From positions 1-7,599 of the forward strand of contig JAJYTL010000152.1 in the NCBI GenBank assembly GCA_021793055.1: a stretch of 7,599 bases of DNA, read 5' to 3'. Of this stretch, positions 1 through 7,599 are shown in pieces. How positions within the stretch are numbered: position 1 is the first letter of the stretch; each line of letters opens with the position of its first letter. A program made the position numbers and the translations under genes. Source of the stretch: Pseudomonadota bacterium. Its GTDB lineage: Bacteria; Pseudomonadota; Alphaproteobacteria; Ferrovibrionales; Ferrovibrionaceae. Under the pieces are notes generated by a model, which was not told where the DNA came from, searched no databases, and was given only the letters and a program-made list of their open reading frames with translations.

Positions 1-775
1 TGGCAATGGGCATGGGGACGCTGAGAGATTCAGCGGCAGCCAGGGTGAGGCGGATATCCTTTTGCCCCAAAGGTGCCGCGAAGCCCGCGGGCGCGAATTT
101 TTGATCAGCGATCAGCTTGCCATAGGTTTTATAAACCGGCGCGGGAAACATGGTGGAGGTGAGCAGGTCGACATAAGCGTGAAGGTCAATTCCGCCCTTG
201 CCGACCAGTGCCATCGCTTCGCCGAGCGATTCTATCACCGAGCCGATTAGGAAATTGCCACTGAGCTTTACGAGATTGGCGGCTGATGGCGTGCTCGATA
301 AAACAATCGTCCGCTGGCCAATAGCGTCCAGCAGCGGGGCGCAATCCCGCAACACCGCCTCGGTGCCCGCGGCGACCACGAACAATTTTCCTGCCGCCGC
401 GGCGTCCGGCCGGCCGAATACGGGGGCCGATACGAAACGCTGTCCGGCCTTCTCATGTGCCGCGGTTAGCCGCTCCGACAGCGCCACGCTGATCGTGCTG
501 GACGAAACGTGGATGGCCGACTTCGCCAGGCTTGCGACGATCCCTCTCTCCCCCAGAGCAACCTCCTCCACCGCCTTGTCGTCGGAGAGCATGGTCATCA
601 CCGCATCGCCGCCGCAGGCATCCGCGATGCTTACAGCTTTGCGCGCACCCCGAGCCAACAAATCCTCGGCCTTGCCTGGGGTGCGGTTATAAACGGCAAC
701 TTCATGTCCAGCTTGCACGAGATTCGACGCCATGCCACGGCCCATCTGACCCAGCCCGATAAATCCGACTTTCAT
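1..775 (-). CDS. NAD(P)-dependent beta-hydroxyacid dehydrogenase-like oxidoreductase, C-terminus cut off by the window edge
   Basis: Reading the minus strand from the ATG at 775 gives 258 uninterrupted residues, open at the left edge. The family is usually about 290 residues, so roughly 30 C-terminal residues are missing. The N-terminus is a Rossmann fold with GFIGLGQMGRGM (residues 4-15). After beta-2 comes N30-R31-T32 in the place where NAD-preferring enzymes carry an acidic residue, so NADP(H) is likely. The substrate-loop region is SAPVFGRPDAAAAGKL (116-131). The catalytic lysine is expected at K170 in LVKLSGN, with N174 four residues on, and a conserved K239-D240 pair follows. This is the 3-hydroxyisobutyrate dehydrogenase / glyoxylate-succinic semialdehyde reductase / 6-phosphogluconate dehydrogenase-like superfamily. 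The substrate cannot be named. The retained lysine argues against an imine reductase. AGGAG (784-788, minus strand), 8 nt upstream, supports the start. The gene is divergent from the SOS operon, and nothing visible ties it to DNA repair. Confidence 0.9.
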   Translation of the reverse strand, partial: MKVGFIGLGQMGRGMASNLVQAGHEVAVYNRTPGKAEDLLARGARKAVSIADACGGDAVMTMLSDDKAVEEVALGERGIVASLAKSAIHVSSSTISVALSERLTAAHEKAGQRFVSAPVFGRPDAAAAGKLFVVAAGTEAVLRDCAPLLDAIGQRTIVLSSTPSAANLVKLSGNFLIGSVIESLGEAMALVGKGGIDLHAYVDLLTSTMFPAPVYKTYGKLIADQKFAPAGFAAPLGQKDIRLTLAAAESLSVPMPIA

Positions 776-1041
776 GAATTTTGCTCCTGTGTGATCGGGA
801 AACCCTAAGCCGACATTCCCTATTTGAGCCGTCCCTGCGCCCGTTTCCGGCGCCAAAATAGCCAGATCCGGCTCGGCCGGAAGAGGAAGCGGCGCGATGG
901 CGGCTGCGGTGCGGCCAAAAATGCCCGGCTTGAGGAGATCGCTTTGAGTTTATTGTGGTTATTCCGGAGAAGCGGCGGTCAAACATGGCAGCGATTTCAC
1001 GCCCCCGCCAGTGAATGAGGCCGCCTGGACCATTTATTGGA

Positions 1042-1070
1042 TTCGACTCGGCGAGAATGTTCGCTATATG
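1042..1070 (+). promoter_or_regulatory. Candidate promoter overlapping the SOS box
   Basis: TTCGAC (1042-1047) and TATATG (1065-1070) are 17 nt apart and could be -35 and -10 elements. The -10 would lie inside the LexA operator and place transcription start near 1077, shortly before the imuA ATG at 1105. The -35 match is poor, so this is a guess from position and spacing. Confidence 0.35.
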
Positions 1071-1073
1071 TTC
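1059..1073 (+). promoter_or_regulatory. LexA operator (SOS box) of the imuA-imuB-dnaE2 operon
   Basis: GTTCGCTATATGTTC is an exact GTTC-N7-GTTC direct repeat, the LexA binding site known from Alphaproteobacteria. Its last base is 31 nt before the imuA ATG, where an operator blocking the promoter would sit. I scanned the GTTC occurrences on this strand and found no second copy with 7-nt spacing. It predicts repression by LexA and induction after DNA damage, as known for imuAB-dnaE2 cassettes. It also argues that translation of imuA begins downstream, at 1105. Confidence 0.88.
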
Positions 1074-1104
1074 GCGGCCCTGCCAGCACACGAGCTACAG
1101 AGCC

Positions 1105-1896
1105 ATGGACCATACCACCGCAAGGAAAATCGCGACCCTCCGGACACAAATCGCCCGCATCCAGACCGCCACGGGGTCGGGTCGGAAAGAGACGCCCATC
1201 TGTTTCGGGCTGTCGGAGATTGACAATCGTCTGCCTGGCAATGGCTTACGAGCCGGTCTTCATGAGGTCGCTGGCCTCGGCCCCGAGACCGAACATGCCG
1301 CCGCCCCGGCCTTGCTTATCGCCGGCATCCTGGCGCGGCGGGACGGGGCGGTGCTCTGGGTTCAGGAGAGCCCCGATGCCTATCCCCCGGGCCTGGCCGG
1401 CGCCGGCCTCGTTCCCGGGCGTGTCATCTATCTCCACGCCGGCCGCGATGTCCTCGCCGCCTTCGAAGAAGGCGCGCGGGCCAGAGGCCTCGCCGGTGTC
1501 GTCGGCGAAACCACCGCCCGCGTGACGCTCGTCATGTCGCGCCGCCTTCAACTCGCGGCCGAGTGTTCCGGCGTGCCCGCCTTCCTGCTCCGCCGTAGCC
1601 GGTGCTTCGATGATCCCCGCCTCTTGGAGCCGAATGCGGCAGCGACACGCTGGCGTGTCGGCCCCCTGCCTTCACCCGCCCCCATCGCTCACGCGCCGGC
1701 CGTGCCGGGTCTCGCCCGTCCGGTCTGGAGGCTGGATCTCACCCGCTGCCGTGGTGGCGAGGCCGCGACCTGGTTTGTGGAGGCTCCCGATGCGCAGGGT
1801 CATTTCAATCTGGTTCCCGACCTTCCCGACAGATCGGCTGCGCCGGATCGGCGCGGGACCGCCGGAGGCCGAGCCGTTCATCACCTCCGCTCATGA
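1105..1896 (+). CDS. imuA: ImuA, SOS-inducible mutasome accessory protein
   Basis: A 263-residue protein of the ImuA (RecA/SulA-like) family, an accessory factor of the ImuB-DnaE2 translesion complex in the cytoplasm. The start chosen is ATG 1105 (MDHTTARKIATLRTQIARIQ), which matches the typical N-terminus of the family. Upstream in-frame ATGs at 1015 and 1057 lie before or inside the SOS box. Visible features: an N-terminal basic helix (1-20); LRAGLHEVAGLGPE (48-61), where a RecA P-loop would fall but GxxxxGK[ST] is absent; a beta strand AVLWVQE (82-88) like Walker B of RecA; and a basic, variable C-terminus. The lack of a P-loop fits what I know of alphaproteobacterial ImuA. The ribosome binding site is weak. 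The gene leads a four-gene operon under LexA and its last 107 nt overlap imuB. The overlapping tail (from residue 229) follows the normal end of the fold. Confidence 0.87.
   Translation: MDHTTARKIATLRTQIARIQTATGSGRKETPICFGLSEIDNRLPGNGLRAGLHEVAGLGPETEHAAAPALLIAGILARRDGAVLWVQESPDAYPPGLAGAGLVPGRVIYLHAGRDVLAAFEEGARARGLAGVVGETTARVTLVMSRRLQLAAECSGVPAFLLRRSRCFDDPRLLEPNAAATRWRVGPLPSPAPIAHAPAVPGLARPVWRLDLTRCRGGEAATWFVEAPDAQGHFNLVPDLPDRSAAPDRRGTAGGRAVHHLRS
1779..1783 (+). promoter_or_regulatory. Ribosome binding site that fixes the imuB start
   Basis: GGAGG, 6 nt before ATG 1790 and inside the imuA coding sequence. It selects the family-like start (MRRVISIWFP) over the far upstream in-frame ATG at 1610, which would add 60 arginine- and proline-rich residues unlike ImuB. 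Its position inside imuA means imuB initiation occurs while imuA is still being translated. Confidence 0.75.
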
Positions 1897-3304
1897 CGGA
1901 CGATGCAGGATCGTCGCGGCCGCCAACGCCGCCGCCCAAGAGCTCGGCATTCGGCCGGGGCTGGCGCTTGCGAGCGCGCAGGCCCTGGTGCCGGGGCTCA
2001 CTGTCCTCGAAGCCGAACCGGGGGCCGATCGCGTGGCGCTCACACGGATCGCGACCTGGTGCCTCCGCTATGCGCCCCTGGTCGCCGCCGACCCCCCGGA
2101 CGGCGCCTGGATCGACGCGACCGGCTGCGCGCATCTTGTCGGCGGTGAGGCCGCCATGCTGACCGACCTGGTGGCCCGCTTGGGACATGCCGGATTGACC
2201 GCTCGCGCGGCCATTGCCGACACGCCCGGCGCCGCTCATGCCGTCGCTCGCCATGGAAGCAATACCATCGTCGTGCCCACCGGCGGCGTGCGACAAGCCC
2301 TCGCCGCTCTGCCGGTCCAGGCTCTCCGTTTGCCCCTTGAGGTGGTCGAAAGCCTACGGCGGCTCGGCCTTGACCGCGTCGGCGACCTCGTGGCCGCGCC
2401 GCGCGCCCCGCTGGTCAAGCGGTTCGGCACCGTGATCGCCCTGCGGCTTGCGCAGGCGCTCGGCGAGCAGCCCGAGAGCATCCGCCCGCTGACGCCGCCC
2501 GCGGCCATCGCGCAGCGCCTGGCGTTCGCCGAGCCGATCCGTACGGCCGAGTCCTTCGCGGCCGTCCTGGACCGGTTGATGCGGTCCGTCTGCCGCCAGC
2601 TCGAGCGGGTGGGGCGCGGTGCGCGCAGCCTCGATCTGCTGTTTGAGCGGATGGACAATTCGGTGCAGGCGGTCCGGATCGGCACCGCGCGGCCCTCGCG
2701 CGATGCGCCGCACCTGACAAAGCTGCTGCAAGAGCGGTTCGAACAGGTCGATCCCGGCGAAGGCGTCGAGGCCATGCACCTGATCGCCGCGACCGCCGAA
2801 CCCCTGCCTTTCGTGCAGATCGATGCCTTGCCGACCCGCGCGGTCAGCAACAACCAGGATCTCGCGGGATTGCTGGATCGGCTCATCAATCGCTACGGGG
2901 AGGATCGAATTTACCGCGCTGAGCCATTCGAGAGCGACGTGCCCGAGCGTGCGGTCACGCACGTCGCGCCCCTTGCCCCACCGACCGGCCATGAGTGGCC
3001 GGTCGCCCTCCCCCGGCCGGTACGGCTGCTGGCGCCGCCGCAGCCGGTCGAGGTTCTCGCGTTGTTGCCCGACCATCCCCCGGCCGCCTTCACCTGGCGC
3101 CGGCGCCGGCATCGCGTTCGCCATGCTGACGGGCCGGAGCGAATTGCCGGAGAGTGGTGGAGACGCGCAGGCGAGGCCGCCGCCGTGCGCGACTATTTCG
3201 TGGTCGAGGACGAGGTCGGCCAGCGCTTCTGGCTCTTCCGCCGCGGTGACGGCCAGAACCCGGCGACGGGCGATTTTCGCTGGTTCCTGCATGGATTTTT
3301 TTGA
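1790..3304 (+). CDS. imuB: ImuB, Y-family DNA polymerase-like mutasome protein without full catalytic residues
   Basis: A 504-residue protein. ImuB has the fold of a Y-family polymerase but is thought to act as the adaptor joining DnaE2, ImuA and the beta clamp at lesions. In the palm, the first catalytic Asp of DinB-type enzymes falls at W8 (VISIWFPTF). The SIDE pair falls at D104-G105 (PPDGAWIDATG, 102-112), so the essential Glu is lost. Other features are the family motif CAHLVGGE (113-120), an HhH-like segment (about 185-215), a little-finger-like region (about 240-340) and an ImuB-specific C-terminal domain with GPERIAGEWWR (448-458), DYFVVED (468-474) and the closing WFLHGFF (498-504). 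QIDAL (343-347), just after the little finger, is a degenerate match to the clamp-binding pentapeptide QL[SD]LF. The start overlaps imuA by 107 nt. The stop is 9 nt before the next gene, so the gene is co-transcribed from the SOS promoter. Confidence 0.93.
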   Translation: MRRVISIWFPTFPTDRLRRIGAGPPEAEPFITSAHDGRCRIVAAANAAAQELGIRPGLALASAQALVPGLTVLEAEPGADRVALTRIATWCLRYAPLVAADPPDGAWIDATGCAHLVGGEAAMLTDLVARLGHAGLTARAAIADTPGAAHAVARHGSNTIVVPTGGVRQALAALPVQALRLPLEVVESLRRLGLDRVGDLVAAPRAPLVKRFGTVIALRLAQALGEQPESIRPLTPPAAIAQRLAFAEPIRTAESFAAVLDRLMRSVCRQLERVGRGARSLDLLFERMDNSVQAVRIGTARPSRDAPHLTKLLQERFEQVDPGEGVEAMHLIAATAEPLPFVQIDALPTRAVSNNQDLAGLLDRLINRYGEDRIYRAEPFESDVPERAVTHVAPLAPPTGHEWPVALPRPVRLLAPPQPVEVLALLPDHPPAAFTWRRRRHRVRHADGPERIAGEWWRRAGEAAAVRDYFVVEDEVGQRFWLFRRGDGQNPATGDFRWFLHGFF

Positions 3305-3313
3305 GGCCGAGCG

Positions 3314-3549
3314 ATGACCGAAGATCCCTCCCTGCGACCCGCCACCCCCACCGAAATCGAGGAGAGCCTCGCCTACGCGTTGCGGTTCAAGGGCCGAAAG
3401 CGCGCCGATGTGGCCGGACCGATGATCGCCCAGATCGCGGCCGAGCATCTCCGTCGCCACCTCGAAGCCTCGGGGTTCGTCGTCATGAAGCGCCCGGTCG
3501 GTCAGGCGCCGAGCACCACGCCCTATCACCATCGCCCCGAGGAAGAGAC

Positions 3550-3553
<4 letters not shown>
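3314..3553 (+). CDS. Small conserved-looking hypothetical protein in the SOS mutagenesis operon
   Basis: A 79-residue soluble protein with no signal peptide or membrane segment. GAGG (3303-3306) lies 7 nt before the ATG. The ORF begins 9 nt after the imuB stop, and its TGA overlaps the GTG of dnaE2 (GTGA at 3550-3553), so it is co-transcribed and probably translationally coupled. Visible pattern: a short lead RPATPTEIEESL (8-19), a central basic motif RFKGRKR (24-30), a predicted amphipathic helix (about 36-52, AQIAAEHLRRHLEASG), a short hydrophobic strand GFVVMKRP (54-61) and a polar, disordered-looking tail. From memory this resembles unnamed small proteins of rhizobial and sphingomonad genomes and plasmids, often with RKR and HLExSGFVVMKxP, but I cannot verify that. 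The function is unknown. Its place suggests a role with DnaE2 or ImuB, or simple co-regulation. Confidence 0.8.
3539..3543 (+). promoter_or_regulatory. Ribosome binding site that fixes the GTG start of dnaE2
   Basis: GAGGA, 6 nt before GTG 3550 and inside the end of the 79-residue gene. It supports GTG (protein beginning VTEYAELQVTTNYSFLRG, initiator read as Met) rather than the distant in-frame TTG at 3301. The TTG start would add 83 arginine- and proline-rich residues that simply shadow the small gene in another frame. Confidence 0.75.
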
Positions 3554-6783
<3,230 letters not shown>

Positions 6784-6791
6784 GCATGGCG

Positions 6792-6807
6792 ACCAACCTA
6801 CCAACCT
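6792..6807 (+). repeat. Perfect tandem duplication of an 8-mer just after dnaE2
   Basis: ACCAACCT occurs twice head to tail, 8 bases after the dnaE2 stop codon. Two units only; no function is evident. It lies between dnaE2 and the transposase relic and might be replication slippage or debris from past rearrangement. Confidence 0.5.
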
Positions 6808-6864
6808 TGTACACAACCGAACCCAAGGAAGATATCCTGAGCGGCACCTGACCCGCTCGACCCC

Positions 6865-7295
6865 CGCCCGGCTGGTGAGCGACCGTTCATCGATTTGCGG
6901 CTCGGACGTTGGTAGTCGTCGATAGGACGACCGGGGCTGTGCCCCTGGCGGAGATCTCCGTCACGGTGCCTGGCGCCTCGCGATTCCGCCACGAAGAAGC
7001 CACCGCGAGCCAGGGACTGACAGATTGGATCGGCGCACATGTAAACGCTTTGACCGCGCTCATCTCCGCGCCTCCCCGCAAGGCGCGACAAGGCGAAGGT
7101 CGGGATTGGTGTACAGGTCGTTCAGTGCGGGATACTGGCCCGGCCACGTCATCCGCTGTTTTCTCTCAGGCCGAATTGAACCGGGCGCTCCGTCACGCCC
7201 GATGCGTGGCCAGGATACGACGCGTGTTGTTTGGGTCGCTCGTCCTTCGTCGCCGACCACACCAGAACCGCAGCCCGCAGAAAACCAATTTCTGC
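6865..7295 (+). pseudogene. istA: Decayed remnant of an IS21-family transposase (istA)
   Basis: Short pieces of the IstA catalytic region appear in order but in changing frames. Frame 1 reads RPAGERPFID up to the first catalytic Asp (codon 6892-6894). One base is then missing in the Tyr codon and frame 3 continues AARTLVVVDRTTGAV and HEEATASQGLTDWIGAHVNA (to about 7060), matching the IstA pattern FVDYAGxTxxVVDxxTGEV...EATxxQxLxDWIGAHV. Frame 1 resumes at 7072 with LPARRDKAKVGIGVQVVQ. Here the Glu expected in DKAKVE is Gly, and about 65 residues including the GGVP...DNLK block with the second Asp are gone. Frame 3 then reads VFSQAELNRALRH (from 7158), and frames 2/3 give MRGQD, LFGSL and PEPQPAENQF (to about 7292). 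The N-terminal HTH region, C-terminus, istB and terminal repeats are absent. It cannot make a transposase. The family assignment is from remembered motifs, without a search. Confidence 0.82.
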
Positions 7296-7357
7296 GTAGG
7301 GCACTCCCCCTCGTTATGTCTCTGTTTCGCCCTTAATATACGCGTGGTCACAAAGCC

Positions 7358-7385
7358 TGATGCTTCCCGACGCTGGAAGGCATCA
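7358..7385 (+). promoter_or_regulatory. Imperfect inverted repeat (hairpin or operator) before the right-hand gene
   Basis: Left arm TGATGCTTCC (7358-7367) pairs with right arm GGAAGGCATCA (7375-7385): ten base pairs with one bulged G and a 7-nt loop. The outer 6-mers TGATGC and GCATCA are perfect complements. It ends 7 nt before the AGGAG (7393-7397) of the next gene. As RNA it could modulate translation or messenger stability. As DNA it could be a repressor site. There is no T-run, so it is not a typical intrinsic terminator. A TAATAT at 7334-7339 could be a -10, but no good -35 is seen. Confidence 0.5.
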
Positions 7386-7403
7386 ACGAAACAGGAGAGA
7401 AAA

Positions 7404-7599
7404 ATGAACTTCGACGATGAAAACTTTTTTAACTTCGTTACGTGGCTCCCGAAGCAGCGCCTGCCGCTGCATATCACGGAGGAGGAACTCAAGCAGCGGT
7501 TGGGAGATACGGCTTCTGATGCTTTCTTTTCCAATTTCCCCAAGGTCAACCTCTATCTGCGGACAACCGTAGGCCTGTGGATGGAGGGGGTGCTTTGTC
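7404..7599 (+). CDS. Unrecognised protein, N-terminal 65 residues only
   Basis: Starts with ATG 7404 behind a strong AGGAG (7393-7397, 6 nt spacing) and stays open to the right window edge, so the C-terminus is unseen. The visible part is rich in Phe, Leu and acidic residues: MNFDDENFFNFVTW (1-14), then a helix-like ITEEELKQRLGDT (24-36), DAFFSNFP (39-46) and NLYLRTTVGLWMEGVL (49-64). No signal peptide or clear membrane segment is seen, and I recognise no domain. G+C is about 52% by hand count, lower than the neighbouring mutasome genes, and AT-rich codons (ttt, aac, gat) are common at the start. It lies beyond the transposase relic and belongs to a different unit from the SOS operon. This fits acquired or accessory DNA, but a native gene of unusual composition is possible. 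The open same-strand frame upstream belongs to the relic and is not counted. Confidence 0.7.
   Translation, partial: MNFDDENFFNFVTWLPKQRLPLHITEEELKQRLGDTASDAFFSNFPKVNLYLRTTVGLWMEGVLC

Larger units (their letters stand above)
776..1104. other. Divergent intergenic region between the oxidoreductase and imuA
   Basis: About 330 bases without a supportable gene. The oxidoreductase ribosome binding site lies at its left end (784-788, minus strand) and the LexA operator of the imuA operon at its right end (1059-1073). I translated the forward frames and looked along the reverse strand and recognised no protein family or gene relic. Base composition is less G+C-rich than the operon, with an A/T-rich stretch near 945-975. 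I saw no tRNA, terminator or convincing promoter for the minus-strand gene. Confidence 0.6.

Noticed and set aside
702..1091. A 129-codon minus-strand open frame spanning the intergenic region into the oxidoreductase
   Set aside because: It overlaps the oxidoreductase start in another frame and the SOS box, and its translation shows no family features.
1015..1104. N-terminal extension of imuA from ATG 1015 or 1057
   Set aside because: It would put the SOS box in the coding sequence, and the 30 extra residues do not look like ImuA. The family-like start is at 1105.
2354..3532. A 392-codon minus-strand open frame across imuB and the small gene
   Set aside because: Antisense shadow of clearly recognisable ImuB; composition is typical of reverse translation of G+C-rich coding DNA.
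3301..3549. N-terminal extension of dnaE2 from TTG 3301
   Set aside because: The extra 83 residues are an out-of-frame shadow of the 79-residue gene, and DnaE2 proteins start near YAELQV.
6915..6960. Three consecutive dyads: GTCGTC/GACGAC, GGGGC/GCCCC and the palindrome CGGAGATCTCCG, suggesting a terminator, REP element or integron attC-like site
   Set aside because: They lie within the readable istA relic (VVVDRTTGAV...AEIS) and there is no T-run or integron core motif, so they are best explained as chance in coding-derived DNA.
7117..7280. Possible second LexA site (GTTC occurrences near 7120) or a minus-strand small gene near 7060-7260
   Set aside because: There is no second GTTC with 7-nt spacing, and the short minus-strand frames are antisense to the transposase relic.
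7025..7336. A 103-codon plus-strand open frame after dnaE2
   Set aside because: It crosses pieces of the istA fossil mostly in the wrong frame. It has no ribosome binding site and no recognisable protein content as a whole.

Overview
This looks like alphaproteobacterial DNA. The strongest sign is a perfect GTTC-N7-GTTC element, the form of LexA operator (SOS box) used in Alphaproteobacteria. It sits in front of an imuA-imuB-dnaE2 cassette, which is common in that class. The cassette is visibly G+C-rich. A Hyphomicrobiales-like or similar host is plausible, but the genus cannot be fixed from this window.

Layout: (1) 1-775, minus strand: the N-terminal 258 residues of an NADP(H)-type beta-hydroxyacid dehydrogenase-like oxidoreductase, running off the left edge. 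(2) 776-1104: a divergent intergenic region with the SOS box at 1059-1073. (3) 1105-6783, plus strand: a tight four-gene operon of imuA (1105-1896), imuB (1790-3304), a 79-residue unnamed small protein (3314-3553) and dnaE2 (3550-6783). The joints are a 107-nt overlap, a 9-nt gap and a GTGA stop/start overlap. (4) 6784-7403: no intact gene. About 6865-7295 is a frameshifted, internally deleted relic of an IS21-family istA transposase. (5) 7358-7385: an imperfect inverted repeat just ahead of a good ribosome binding site. (6) 7404-7599: the first 65 codons of an unrecognised gene, about 52% G+C by hand count, running off the right edge.

How the genes work together: ImuA, ImuB and DnaE2 form the known damage-inducible mutasome. 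DnaE2 is the error-prone C-family polymerase. ImuB is a Y-family-like protein without full catalytic residues that is thought to bridge DnaE2 and the sliding clamp. ImuA is a RecA-like accessory protein. When DNA damage inactivates LexA, the operon should be derepressed from the promoter at the SOS box.

The core cassette is known biology. The less explained parts are the small protein wired into the operon between imuB and dnaE2, and the unknown right-hand gene with its hairpin leader beyond the transposase relic. I see no convincing wholly new system in the window.
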